A model generated the notes under the pieces. The model was not told where the DNA came from. It worked only from the letters and a program-made list of their open reading frames with translations, and made no database searches. A stretch of DNA of 64,000 nucleotides, taken from DATHWB01 sp040880725. GTDB lineage: Bacteria; Actinomycetota; Acidimicrobiia; Spongiisociales; ZC4RG35. Made by a program: the position numbers and the translations under genes. The DNA lies in NCBI GenBank assembly GCA_040880725.1, contig JBBDHV010000030.1:1-64000 (forward strand), in the 5' to 3' direction. Position 1 is the first letter of the stretch. Every line of letters starts with the position of its first letter. Shown piece after piece: positions 51,004 through 58,670 of this stretch.

Positions 51004-51296
51004 GTCGCCAGCCGGTCGAGCATGGCCCGGTACCCGCCTGCGCCGTGCTGGCGCCACTGGTTGATGCGGGTGATGGTGGCGGTGGAGGCTCCCGTCGTAG
51101 CCGAGATCTCCCGGTAGGGGAGCCCGGATTCGAGCAGCCGGGCGATCGCCCAGCGGGAGCTCATCTCCTCCAACTCCCGACGGGTGCAGAGGTCGCGGAA
51201 GAACGCCGCCGCTTCTTCGACGGTCTCCAGGCGGAGGATCGTTTCGAAGAGGGTGCGCGTGTCGTCGGTACGCCAGTCGTCGTTGGGGAGTGTCAT
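51000..51296 (-). CDS. YerC/YecD TrpR-superfamily DNA-binding protein
   Basis: The 98-residue helix-turn-helix protein is of the TrpR superfamily. The recognition region is LESGLPYREISATTGASTAT with ITRINQWRQHGAGGY, and RRELEEMSSRWAIARLL precedes it. It is the first gene of the his operon, coupled by ATGA to hisG. TrpR-like proteins with this placement are good candidates for a histidine- or purine-responsive regulator of the operon; that is inference. Tandem 8-bp repeats in its promoter may be its site. Confidence 0.88.
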   Translation of the reverse strand: MTLPNDDWRTDDTRTLFETILRLETVEEAAAFFRDLCTRRELEEMSSRWAIARLLESGLPYREISATTGASTATITRINQWRQHGAGGYRAMLDRLAT

Positions 51297-51344
51297 GTGC
51301 CCTCGCCGGGTTGCGGAATGATAGGGTGGTGTTTCACGCAGGAA

Positions 51345-51360
51345 GCACTTTAGCACATTA
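51345..51360. promoter_or_regulatory. Tandem repeat operator candidate between the his operon and hisA
   Basis: GCACTTTA and GCACATTA lie head to tail in the 91-bp gap between the divergent yerC-like gene and hisA. CAC recurs just beyond. The placement suits shared control of both units by the TrpR-type protein. Confidence 0.4.
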
Positions 51361-51387
51361 ACACAGACCCGAGGACGAGAGGTTCGA

Positions 51388-52095
51388 ATGCTCGAAATCA
51401 TCCCGGCCGTCGACGTTCTCGACGGCGCCGTCGTACGCCTCACCCACGGGGACTTCGACGCAGTCACCGTGTACGACGACTCGCCGGTCGGCAGGGCGAA
51501 GCGGTGGATGGACGAGGGTGCGTCCCTCGTTCACGTCGTCGATCTCGATGGCGCCCGCACCGGAACGCCCGATCGGGGTTTGTGGGACACCCTCGCGTCG
51601 GCGGGAGTTGCGTTCCAGGTCGGGGGAGGGATCCGTACCGCGGAGACCGCACGCTCCGCGCTGGCCGCGGGAGCCGAACGGGTCGTGCTCGGGACTGCCG
51701 CCGTCTGGAACCCCGACGTGCTCGGTGCGATCGACCAGGCTGATCGCGTCGTCGCCGCGGTTGACGTCCGCGGTGGCCGCGCCACGGGTGCTGGATGGCT
51801 CGACGAGGGCCGTGCCGTCGGCGACGTCCTCGACGACCTCGCCGCCCGCGGGGTGGCAAGGCTCCTCGTCACCGGGATCGGTCGCGACGGCACCATGGAG
51901 GGTCCCGAGATGGAGTTGTTGGATGCGGTGCTCGCCGACCAACGCTTCGCGATCATCGCCTCCGGCGGGGTCGGCACGCTCGACGACCTCCGGCGCGTCG
52001 CCGAGGCCGGCTGTGAAGCCGTGATCGTCGGTCGAGCCCTCTACGAGTCCCGCTTCACCCTCCCCCAAGCCCTCGCCGCCATTTCGCGTTTTTAG
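51388..52095 (+). CDS. hisA: ProFAR isomerase
   Basis: The 235-residue TIM barrel catalyses step 4 of histidine synthesis. The acid/base Asp are in IIPAVDVLDGAVVRLTHGD (residue 9) and VAAVDVRGG (about 127). Phosphate loops are QVGGGIRTAE and IIASGGVGTLDD. In Actinobacteria this protein may also act in tryptophan synthesis (PriA); a trpF gene was not seen in the window, so dual function is possible. It is transcribed divergently from the operon; the TAG stop lies inside repeat B. Confidence 0.93.
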   Translation: MLEIIPAVDVLDGAVVRLTHGDFDAVTVYDDSPVGRAKRWMDEGASLVHVVDLDGARTGTPDRGLWDTLASAGVAFQVGGGIRTAETARSALAAGAERVVLGTAAVWNPDVLGAIDQADRVVAAVDVRGGRATGAGWLDEGRAVGDVLDDLAARGVARLLVTGIGRDGTMEGPEMELLDAVLADQRFAIIASGGVGTLDDLRRVAEAGCEAVIVGRALYESRFTLPQALAAISRF

Positions 52096-52138
52096 CGGGG
52101 CAGCGGTTCATGGATGAACCGGAACGCAGACCAAAACG
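52089..52138 (+). repeat. Dispersed repeat B, copy 2
   Basis: 42/50 identical to 34823-34872 in opposite orientation. It includes the hisA stop codon. Confidence 0.8.
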
Positions 52139-52168
52139 GCTTACGGGTGTCGGCCGGATTGTTCACGA

Positions 52169-52217
52169 TTTCTATCACGCGAAGCGCGTCGTTTCTGACG
52201 CGCTGGTTCGCTAAGAA
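52169..52217 (+). repeat. Dispersed repeat C, copy 2
   Basis: 44/49 identical to 33386-33434 in opposite orientation. GCGCGTC and GACGCGC form a perfect 7-bp stem within it. It lies 30 bp after repeat B. Confidence 0.85.
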
Positions 52218-52251
52218 CGCGTTCGGGTCCGGGGTAGATTGGGGGGAGCGA

Positions 52252-53472
52252 ATGGAGTGGCGTATGGATTTTGAGTGGCCCGAATCTGCGGAGGCGGTCC
52301 GGCGCGAGGCGCGGGAATGGCTGGACGAAGTGCTCGCAGAGGACTGGGGGGGCACCGGGACCATTCCCACCTCCGAACTCGGCGACTGGATCCAGCAGTG
52401 GCGCAAGCAACTCGCCGACGGAGGGTGGATCGGACTCGAGTGGCCGACCGAGTACGGCGGGCGGGGCCTGTCGGAGATCGAGGCGATCGCGGTCATGGAG
52501 GAGTTCGCCAAGGCCGGAGTGCCGATTCATGGTCCCAACGATGCGTTCTCAGTGGGGATGCTCGGCAACACCCTCCTCGCCCTCGGGTCCGAAGAACAGA
52601 AACAGCTTCTCATCCCGCGGATCATCAGCGGAGAGGATGTGTGGTGTCAGGGCTACTCCGAACCGGAGGCGGGTTCGGATCTCGCCGGGGTGAAGACCCG
52701 GGCGATCCTCGACGGTGACGAGTGGGTCATCAACGGCCAGAAGGTGTGGACCTCGGCGGGTCATCTCGCCAACTGGATCTTCGTCCTCGCCCGGACCGAC
52801 CCCGAAGCAGCCAAGCATCGGGGGATCTCGTTCCTCTTGGTTCCGATGGACCAGCCCGGGGTCGAGGTCAGGCCGATCCAGATGCTGTCGGGTGACTCCG
52901 AATTCAACGAGGTGTTCTTCACCGACGCCCGGACTGCCCGCGCCAACATCATCGGCGAGGTGAACGACGGGTGGCGGGTGGCGATGACGTTGCTGGGCTT
53001 CGAGAGAGGCAAGGACGCGGCGGTCGCATCACTCGCATTCCGCCACGAGCTCGACCGCCTGGTGGCACTCGCCAAGGAGAACGGCGCGATCGACGACCCG
53101 CTCATTCGTGAGCGGCTCGTCCGGGCGCACGAACGGGTGGAGATCATGCGGTTCATGGGCTATTCCCAGCTCACGAAGTTCGCACAGGGCCACAAGCCGG
53201 GACCCGACGCCGCGCTGACCAAGGTCTGGTGGTCCGAGCATCACACCGCGCTCACCGACCTGGCGATGGACATCCTCGGCCCGGACGGTCTGATCGCCGA
53301 GGGCCGGCGTCCCTCGTCGGCATTCCGCACCGACGACTGGGGGGCGCCGAACAGCACGGCGTCGTGGCAGACGGTCTTCCTGAATGCCCGGGCGGGCACC
53401 ATTTACGCCGGTACCAGCCAGATCCAGCGCAACATCATCGGGGAGATGATGCTGGGTCTCCCGAAGGGTTGA
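52252..53472 (+). CDS. Acyl-CoA dehydrogenase
   Basis: The 406-residue FAD enzyme has the usual three-part fold. The N-terminal helices contain WIGLEWPTEYGGRGLSEIEA. The middle beta-domain has WCQGYSEPEAGSDLAGVKTR (FAD site) and the GHLANWIFVLART strand. The C-terminal helices include GTIYAGTSQIQRNIIGEMML (FAD/substrate signature). It oxidises an acyl-CoA thioester; chain length is unknown, though the N-terminus resembles steroid/branched-chain types. ATG 52252 follows GGGGAG. Its last 38 bp overlap the convergent exonuclease gene. Confidence 0.92.
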   Translation: MEWRMDFEWPESAEAVRREAREWLDEVLAEDWGGTGTIPTSELGDWIQQWRKQLADGGWIGLEWPTEYGGRGLSEIEAIAVMEEFAKAGVPIHGPNDAFSVGMLGNTLLALGSEEQKQLLIPRIISGEDVWCQGYSEPEAGSDLAGVKTRAILDGDEWVINGQKVWTSAGHLANWIFVLARTDPEAAKHRGISFLLVPMDQPGVEVRPIQMLSGDSEFNEVFFTDARTARANIIGEVNDGWRVAMTLLGFERGKDAAVASLAFRHELDRLVALAKENGAIDDPLIRERLVRAHERVEIMRFMGYSQLTKFAQGHKPGPDAALTKVWWSEHHTALTDLAMDILGPDGLIAEGRRPSSAFRTDDWGAPNSTASWQTVFLNARAGTIYAGTSQIQRNIIGEMMLGLPKG

Positions 53473-55111
53473 GCCCGACGACACCGTCGTCGAGGTGATC
53501 GAGGCGTTTTGCGGACCGCGGCGGCATCGCCAGGACGCCGGTGACGTCCACGAGCCGGGTCCCCGGGTCGTTCAGCCACTTCCAGATCACGTCGGCTTCT
53601 TCCTGTGCGGTCACGGACGGGGCGACCCACTGAGCGGCGAGCTCGACCGGAGGAGCGACGAGCGGCACGTCGGATCCGGCCCAGGCAACCACCAACGCCG
53701 CTCGATCGATGACCGCCCGCTCCTCTCCCGAGTGCGCCTCGATGCGCTCTGCAGTCTGCAGCGCTCGCCACGCCTGACGCCGTTCGAGCGACCGGACGAG
53801 CGCCCGATGCCGGTCCCGCGCCCACGCCGCCTCCTCGTAACGTCGCTCCAGGGCCAGGGACGCAATCCGCTCGACGAGCGGGTCGAGAAGCATTGCCGGA
53901 TCGGAGTCGATGGCTCCCACGAGTCGGTCGACGACCTCCCGGTAGCGGGCCTCGGGAAGGGAACCGTCGCACGGACAGAGGGCGATTCCCATCTGCGCGG
54001 CGGCGCACCGTCCGCTTCGGGACCCTGCCCGCCCGGTGCAGCGGCGGATCTCGGTGGCGTCCCAGAGGGCACTCGTCACGAGTTCTGCCGTCGCCCGCCG
54101 TCGGAACGGTCCGAGGGTGAGGAGCGCGTCTCGGTGCACGGTGCGGGTGATGGAGAGACGCGGGAACGGCTCCGACGTGAGCGTGAGCCAATGGTTCGAC
54201 TTGGGTGGCTTGGACCGCCGATTGTGCCGCGGTCGGTGCGCCCCGATCAGGCGTAACTCGGTGATTGCGGCGTCGAGGTCGCCTGCGCACACGCGGTGGT
54301 CGACGTCGGCGAGTTCCTTGAGCATGGTTGCCACCGAGCGGCGGGGGTCGCCGTAGAAGTACGCCGAGACCCGGGTCCGCAGGTTGCGGGCCTTCCCGAC
54401 GTAGATCACATCGCCGGTTCGATCCTTGAACAGGTAGACACCGGGACGGCGCGGGAGGTCGCGGGCGAGATGGATCTTGCGGTACTCGGGCGCTCCTTTC
54501 GCCTTCGGGAGTGTCAGCAGGTCTTCGAGGGCAGTCACGCCGATGGTCCCGGCTCGTTCGAGCAGGGCGTGGAGCACGTGCATCGTTGCCGTCGCGTCGT
54601 CGAGCGCCCGGTGGATCGGTGTGGTGGGGGAGCGGAAGTGGGCGGCGAGGGTGGCGAGTCGGAGGTTGCGGACCTCGGAGCGCACCAGGCGCCGGGCGAG
54701 CGCCGCGGTGTCCACCGAACGGTTCTCGGAGAATCGGCGGTAGCCGAGGCGACCGGCGGACGCATCCAGGAATCCAAGGTCGAAACGGACGTTGTGTCCG
54801 ACGATCACCGCGTCCGCGACGAACTCGGCGAACGTGGGCAGCACGGTTTCGATGCGTGGTGCGTCGATCACCATGGTCTGGGTGATTCCGGTGAGCAGGA
54901 CGATCGAAGGCGGTATCGCTGCGCCAGGGTCCACGAGGGTCTGGAAGGTCCCGAGGATCTCGCCACCTCGTACTTTCACCGCGCCGATCTCGGTGATGAA
55001 ACAGTCTGCGGTCGACCCGCCGGTCGTTTCGAGGTCGAGCACGCAGAACGTGACATCGGAGAGGGGGGAGCCGAGTTCTTCGAAGCTGCGCTGGGCGGGG
55101 GCGAGTGCCAT
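53435..55111 (-). CDS. DEDDh exonuclease fused to UvrC-like GIY-YIG nuclease
   Basis: The 558-residue protein has a DnaQ-type 3'-5' exonuclease domain at about 15-185 (catalytic FCVLDLETTGG, IVGHNVRFDLGFLD, HRALDDATATM). A GIY-YIG domain follows at about 220-305 (RPGVYLFKDRTGDVIYVGKA), with the UvrC-like middle region after it (RRYEEAAWARDRHRALVRSL resembles UVR). It lacks the UvrC C-terminal endonuclease/HhH part. Such Cho-like fusions are found in Actinobacteria and are thought to act in repair incision. It is the last gene after an ECF sigma and methyltransferase and overlaps the acyl-CoA dehydrogenase gene on the other strand by 38 bp. Confidence 0.92.
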   Translation of the reverse strand: MALAPAQRSFEELGSPLSDVTFCVLDLETTGGSTADCFITEIGAVKVRGGEILGTFQTLVDPGAAIPPSIVLLTGITQTMVIDAPRIETVLPTFAEFVADAVIVGHNVRFDLGFLDASAGRLGYRRFSENRSVDTAALARRLVRSEVRNLRLATLAAHFRSPTTPIHRALDDATATMHVLHALLERAGTIGVTALEDLLTLPKAKGAPEYRKIHLARDLPRRPGVYLFKDRTGDVIYVGKARNLRTRVSAYFYGDPRRSVATMLKELADVDHRVCAGDLDAAITELRLIGAHRPRHNRRSKPPKSNHWLTLTSEPFPRLSITRTVHRDALLTLGPFRRRATAELVTSALWDATEIRRCTGRAGSRSGRCAAAQMGIALCPCDGSLPEARYREVVDRLVGAIDSDPAMLLDPLVERIASLALERRYEEAAWARDRHRALVRSLERRQAWRALQTAERIEAHSGEERAVIDRAALVVAWAGSDVPLVAPPVELAAQWVAPSVTAQEEADVIWKWLNDPGTRLVDVTGVLAMPPRSAKRLDHLDDGVVGLNPSGDPASSPR

Positions 55112-55171
55112 GCTCCGGACGACCGTAGACCGAACAGGTGTTCGATGTCAACGACGGTCGAAACCGAAGGA

Positions 55172-55987
55172 TCAACCCGCGGTGTCGTCCGGCGTCTGCC
55201 TGCGTTGGCGGACGGCCTCGTACAGCACCACTCCGGCCGCCATCGCCGCGTTGAGCGAGTCGGCCATCCCTGCCATGGGGATGCGGACGCGGATGTCCGA
55301 CGCCTCGAGCCAGGCCTCGGACAGGCCGTACTGTTCGGAGCCGACCACCATCGCGACCGGTCCCCGCAGATCGGCGTCCCACAGGTCGGTGTCGGTGTCC
55401 GGGGTGGTCGCGACGATCGCGACGCCTCGGTCGACGAGCCAGGCGATGGTCTGCTCGCTGGTCGTCACTGCCAACGGGACGGTGAACAGCGTCCCGGTCG
55501 ACGCCCGCACGACGTTGGGGTTGAACGGATCGGTCGTGGCGTCTGCGACGATCACCCCGTCGGCCCCCACCGCATCGGCGGTGCGGAGCATCGTGCCGAG
55601 GTTGCCGGGCTTCTCGATAGACTCTGCGACGAGCAGCAGCGGCGCCCGTTCGGTGCGAAGGGCGGTGAGCTCAGTGTCGAACTGGGGTGCGACGACCAGC
55701 AACCCCTCCGGTCGATCTCGGTACGAGACCTTGCGAAACGGTTCCTCGGCGAGTTCGGAGACTTCGATGCCGGCGGACTCGAGTTCGGAGATGAGGGCGT
55801 GTTCGTTCGGACCCAGGAACAAGGACGGACAGGTGTGGAGGGTGGTCATTGCGACGCCGGCATCGGTCGCTCGGCGGATCTCCCGGTAGCCTTCGATGAC
55901 GAACTGGGAGGTGCGATCGCGGTGGCGCCGTTCTCGGAGTCGGACGAGGTCCTTGACTCGGTCGTTCTGCAGCGAGGTGATGATCAC
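55172..55987 (-). CDS. SpoU/TrmH-family RNA 2'-O-methyltransferase
   Basis: The 271-residue protein has an N-terminal RNA-binding domain (SQFVIEGYREIRRATDAG) and a knotted SPOUT domain. Motif 1 is ESIEKPGNLGTMLRTADA, motif 2 is VVGSEQYGLSEAWL, and motif 3 is RIPMAGMADSLNAAMAAG. It methylates a ribose in rRNA or tRNA using SAM; the target is not predictable. ATG 55987 overlaps the sigma-factor stop (ATGA). Confidence 0.92.
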   Translation of the reverse strand: MIITSLQNDRVKDLVRLRERRHRDRTSQFVIEGYREIRRATDAGVAMTTLHTCPSLFLGPNEHALISELESAGIEVSELAEEPFRKVSYRDRPEGLLVVAPQFDTELTALRTERAPLLLVAESIEKPGNLGTMLRTADAVGADGVIVADATTDPFNPNVVRASTGTLFTVPLAVTTSEQTIAWLVDRGVAIVATTPDTDTDLWDADLRGPVAMVVGSEQYGLSEAWLEASDIRVRIPMAGMADSLNAAMAAGVVLYEAVRQRRQTPDDTAG

Positions 55988-56565
55988 GGTTCGACCGCCT
56001 CTGTCGCCGTTTCGGCGGCATAGAACTCTTCGAGACGCCTGCGGGCGCGGAGGGCGGCGACGCGGACGGCGCCGGGTCGCATCGTGAGGCGGGCGGCGAC
56101 TTCCTCGTGGGTGAGCTGTTCGACCTCACGTAGCCACAGGATCTCGCGATCGCGGGCCGAGAGGTGAGCGAGGGCGGCGCGGATCGTGTGGTGTTCCTCG
56201 CGAATCAGGACGATCGATTCGGGATCGTCCACCGGCCCGTATTCGAGTTCGCGTTCGACCCGCCCCTTTCTCCTGATCCGGGAGCGCAGCCGGTTGCGGG
56301 CGATCGTCCAGAACCAGCCTTCGAAGGCATCCGGTTCCCGGAGGCGCCGGATGCTCTTGACCATTCCTTCGATCGCCTCGGAGGCGAGCTCTTCGGAGTC
56401 GGCCGCCGACAGCCCCATGCCCCGATAGAAGGCGACCAGTCGTGGGAACCCTTTGAAAAGGATCGCTCCGAGCGCGTCGTTGTCGCCGATGCGAGCGCTC
56501 TCTATGTGCTGTCGGGACGGAGGCCATCCCGACGCGCCGGTGCGGCTGCCGGATTCCCCCGTCAT
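55984..56565 (-). CDS. ECF-type RNA polymerase sigma factor
   Basis: The 193-residue protein has sigma region 2 (SEELASEAIEGMVKSIRRLR, DAFEGWFWTIARNRLRSRIR) and region 4 (LSARDREILWLREVEQLTHE, AVRVAALRARRRLEEFY). The preceding gene encodes a membrane protein of the DUF5667 kind, and the following methyltransferase is co-translated. I start at ATG 56565; the longer frame reads into the preceding gene. Confidence 0.88.
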   Translation of the reverse strand: MTGESGSRTGASGWPPSRQHIESARIGDNDALGAILFKGFPRLVAFYRGMGLSAADSEELASEAIEGMVKSIRRLREPDAFEGWFWTIARNRLRSRIRRKGRVERELEYGPVDDPESIVLIREEHHTIRAALAHLSARDREILWLREVEQLTHEEVAARLTMRPGAVRVAALRARRRLEEFYAAETATEAVEP

Positions 56566-56575
56566 GCAGACCAGC

Positions 56576-57292
56576 CTACGGCTGGTTGCCTCCACGGTTG
56601 GGATTGCCGGGACCGGGTGCGCCGTCCGACGGCGACTCGTCCGGCGGGCCGGGTTCGTTGTTGCCGCTGTTGTTGTCCGGGCCGGTGTTCGGGTTGTCGT
56701 TGTCAGGGCCGACATCGTCAGGGCGGTTGGACCGCTCTTCGGACAGTCGTTGCCCGAGCCGGCGGGCGAGTTCTGCGACATCCTGGCCGGTGGCGTCGGT
56801 GTGACCGACCGAATGGGCGACGGTCACGAGATCGTTCAGCACCAGTTCGGAAACGGCGCCGGGAGCGCCTTCGAGTTCGGCGACGAGAGTCTGCAACTCG
56901 GTGTCGGGATCGTCGGACTCGAGCACCTTGCCAAGGGTCTCCTGCACGAGCTCGAGGGCAGCGCCCAGGTCACCTCGTTCGACGAGGACGCCGGTCTCCT
57001 GCAAGCGTTCCGACACCCGGGGTCCGCCCAATCCGGTCAGATCGACGACCTGTTCGTAGGCACGGTCGACGCCGTACAGGGCGTCTCCGGGGGCCGACGA
57101 GTCGGCGGTGGCCGCGAGGGCGACGTTCGACACGCCCAGGAGGCCGGTCGCGAGCAAGGCGACGAGTGCTTTGCGGGGCCGGCGGGTCGGTGACGACATC
57201 CCAGCACGCACCGCTCGCTGAGCGGTGGACGGCGAGACCTCGGAGGCGAGATCGTCGGCGTAGCGGCGAAGGTCGTCGAACGGTTCGTTCAT
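56576..57292 (-). CDS. DUF5667-like single-pass membrane protein
   Basis: The 238-residue protein has a cytoplasmic N-terminus (MNEPFDDLRRYADDLASEVS) and one membrane helix at about 43-62. A helical extracytoplasmic domain (GDALYGVDRAYEQVVDLTG) matches the DUF5667 pattern of sigma-factor neighbours in Actinobacteria. The tail is low-complexity Asn/Gly/Pro/Asp. It precedes the ECF sigma gene by 10 bp and could hold it at the membrane; this is inference. Confidence 0.7.
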   Translation of the reverse strand: MNEPFDDLRRYADDLASEVSPSTAQRAVRAGMSSPTRRPRKALVALLATGLLGVSNVALAATADSSAPGDALYGVDRAYEQVVDLTGLGGPRVSERLQETGVLVERGDLGAALELVQETLGKVLESDDPDTELQTLVAELEGAPGAVSELVLNDLVTVAHSVGHTDATGQDVAELARRLGQRLSEERSNRPDDVGPDNDNPNTGPDNNSGNNEPGPPDESPSDGAPGPGNPNRGGNQP

Positions 57293-57375
57293 GTCATCCT
57301 GAAGGTCTGCGAAGCGCTGTCGACGTTACATCCGGCCAGCGTGTTCCCAGAAGGGGATGGTCCTATGCTTCCGGC

Positions 57376-57702
57376 ATGGCGGCCATGGTGCTGACGACCT
57401 TTTCCTCCCGCATGGAAGCCGACATCGCGGTCGCCAAGCTGGCGTCGAGCGGCATCAGGGCCTGGATCCAGACCGATTCGGCGAACGGCTTCGAACCGCA
57501 GTGGGACTTCATCCGTGGCGTGAAGGTGCTGACCCAGCAGGTCGACCTGTCCGATGCCGCCGAGGTGCTGGGTGTCGTACCCCCCGAGCCGCTTCCTCCC
57601 CTTTCCGAGGAGCGGGAGACGTTCGTACGCCTCGTGCGCAATGCGATCTTCCTCGTCGCAGGCGGGGGAGTGCTGCTGGCTCTGTGGCAGGCGTTCAGCT
57701 GA
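57376..57702 (+). CDS. DUF2007-type small membrane-anchored protein
   Basis: The 108-residue protein has an N-terminal DUF2007-like domain (LTTFSSRMEADIAVAKLASS, as in signal-transducing P-II-like folds) and one C-terminal helix (AIFLVAGGGVLLALWQAF). Function is unknown. Its end overlaps the convergent nitroreductase gene by 8 bp. Confidence 0.7.
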   Translation: MAAMVLTTFSSRMEADIAVAKLASSGIRAWIQTDSANGFEPQWDFIRGVKVLTQQVDLSDAAEVLGVVPPEPLPPLSEERETFVRLVRNAIFLVAGGGVLLALWQAFS

Positions 57703-58297
57703 CATCCGGCGGGGTCCACACCTCACGATGAACGGTGCCAGGACGCCTTCCCCTGACAAGCGACGAGGACTTGCGGTCAGGGGCGGGATGTCCGATCGTC
57801 ACGACCCCGATCGGCGCAACTTCGGCGGGAATGGCGAGTAGTTCCGCGAGTCCCTCGAAGGACTGCGCCCCGAGAAAACCCGCCGCCAGTCCCTCGTTGA
57901 CCGACGCCAGGAGGATCGCCATCAGCGATGCCCCGGCATCCACCCACCAGTACGGGACGGGCCAGTCGGTTTCCTGTCCCGACGCGTCGGTCTTGTCGGG
58001 TTCCCGGTAGCGGTCGTGATATGCCGCCTCGGACACGCAGACGACGATGTGGACCGGTGCCCGGGACACCCACGGGTCGAATCCTCGTGCGACGTATTCC
58101 GGCTCTCCCGCGAGCTCGGCGATACGGGACCGTGTGTCCGGCTCGGTGACGACGACGAACGACTGGCCCTGAGTGAAGCCGGCGCTCGGGGCTCGGAGTC
58201 CGGCGTCGATGATGCGGTCGAGCGCGGCGGCGTCGACAGGGTCGCCGGTGTAGTTGCGCACCATGCGTCGACGGCGCACGACGTCGACGAATTCCAT
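57695..58297 (-). CDS. Nitroreductase-family flavoprotein
   Basis: The 200-residue protein has the FMN-binding N-terminus VRRRRMVRNYTGDPVDAAAL and LRAPSAGFTQGQSFVVV. The middle segment is VDAGASLMAILLASVNEGLA, and GVVTIGHPAPDRK lies near the C-terminus, as in the nitroreductase superfamily. It reduces nitro- or quinone-type or other substrates with NAD(P)H or F420; the natural substrate is unknown. It shares a TGATG junction with the upstream membrane gene. Confidence 0.9.
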   Translation of the reverse strand: MEFVDVVRRRRMVRNYTGDPVDAAALDRIIDAGLRAPSAGFTQGQSFVVVTEPDTRSRIAELAGEPEYVARGFDPWVSRAPVHIVVCVSEAAYHDRYREPDKTDASGQETDWPVPYWWVDAGASLMAILLASVNEGLAAGFLGAQSFEGLAELLAIPAEVAPIGVVTIGHPAPDRKSSSLVRGRRPGTVHREVWTPPDVS

Positions 58298-58659
58298 CAG
58301 GCGGGCCCCATCGACGCTCGGAGGGCACGGACGAGCCCCACGATGGCGGCGGCGATGACGACGACACCCACCAAGAAGACGGTCGGTGTCGAAATGAACA
58401 CCGCAGCAGTGACGACGAGCGCGCCGCCCAGCAGAGTGAGACCGAAGAGGATCGGGTGGGGTCGGCCGTTGGTGCCGTGCAGCCGTTCTGGCTCGACGGT
58501 CGCGAACCAGATGAGCACCACGACGGAGGCAACGAGGGTGGCGACGACGACGGTGCCGGGAGAGGCGAAGAAGGTGAGCCACAGGACGGCGAAGGCTGCA
58601 CCGATCCCGAACATCAAGTCGCGCCGCACGTCCGGCACGATACCGAACCACTCCCACAC
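58297..58659 (-). CDS. Small integral membrane protein
   Basis: The 120-residue protein has four hydrophobic helices (LMFGIGAAFAVLWLTFFASP, VVVATLVASVVVLIWFAT, ILFGLTLLGGALVVTAAVF, VFLVGVVVIAAAIVGLVRAL). No family is recognised. It sits between the transhydrogenase operon (12-bp gap) and the nitroreductase, probably on the same transcript. Confidence 0.65.
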   Translation of the reverse strand: MWEWFGIVPDVRRDLMFGIGAAFAVLWLTFFASPGTVVVATLVASVVVLIWFATVEPERLHGTNGRPHPILFGLTLLGGALVVTAAVFISTPTVFLVGVVVIAAAIVGLVRALRASMGPA

Positions 58660-58670
58660 GCGGAGCAGGC

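Noticed and set aside
54296..56023. Open frame of 575 codons on the plus strand
   Set aside because: Antisense to the exonuclease/UvrC-like and methyltransferase genes; Gly/Asp/Val-rich with no domain.
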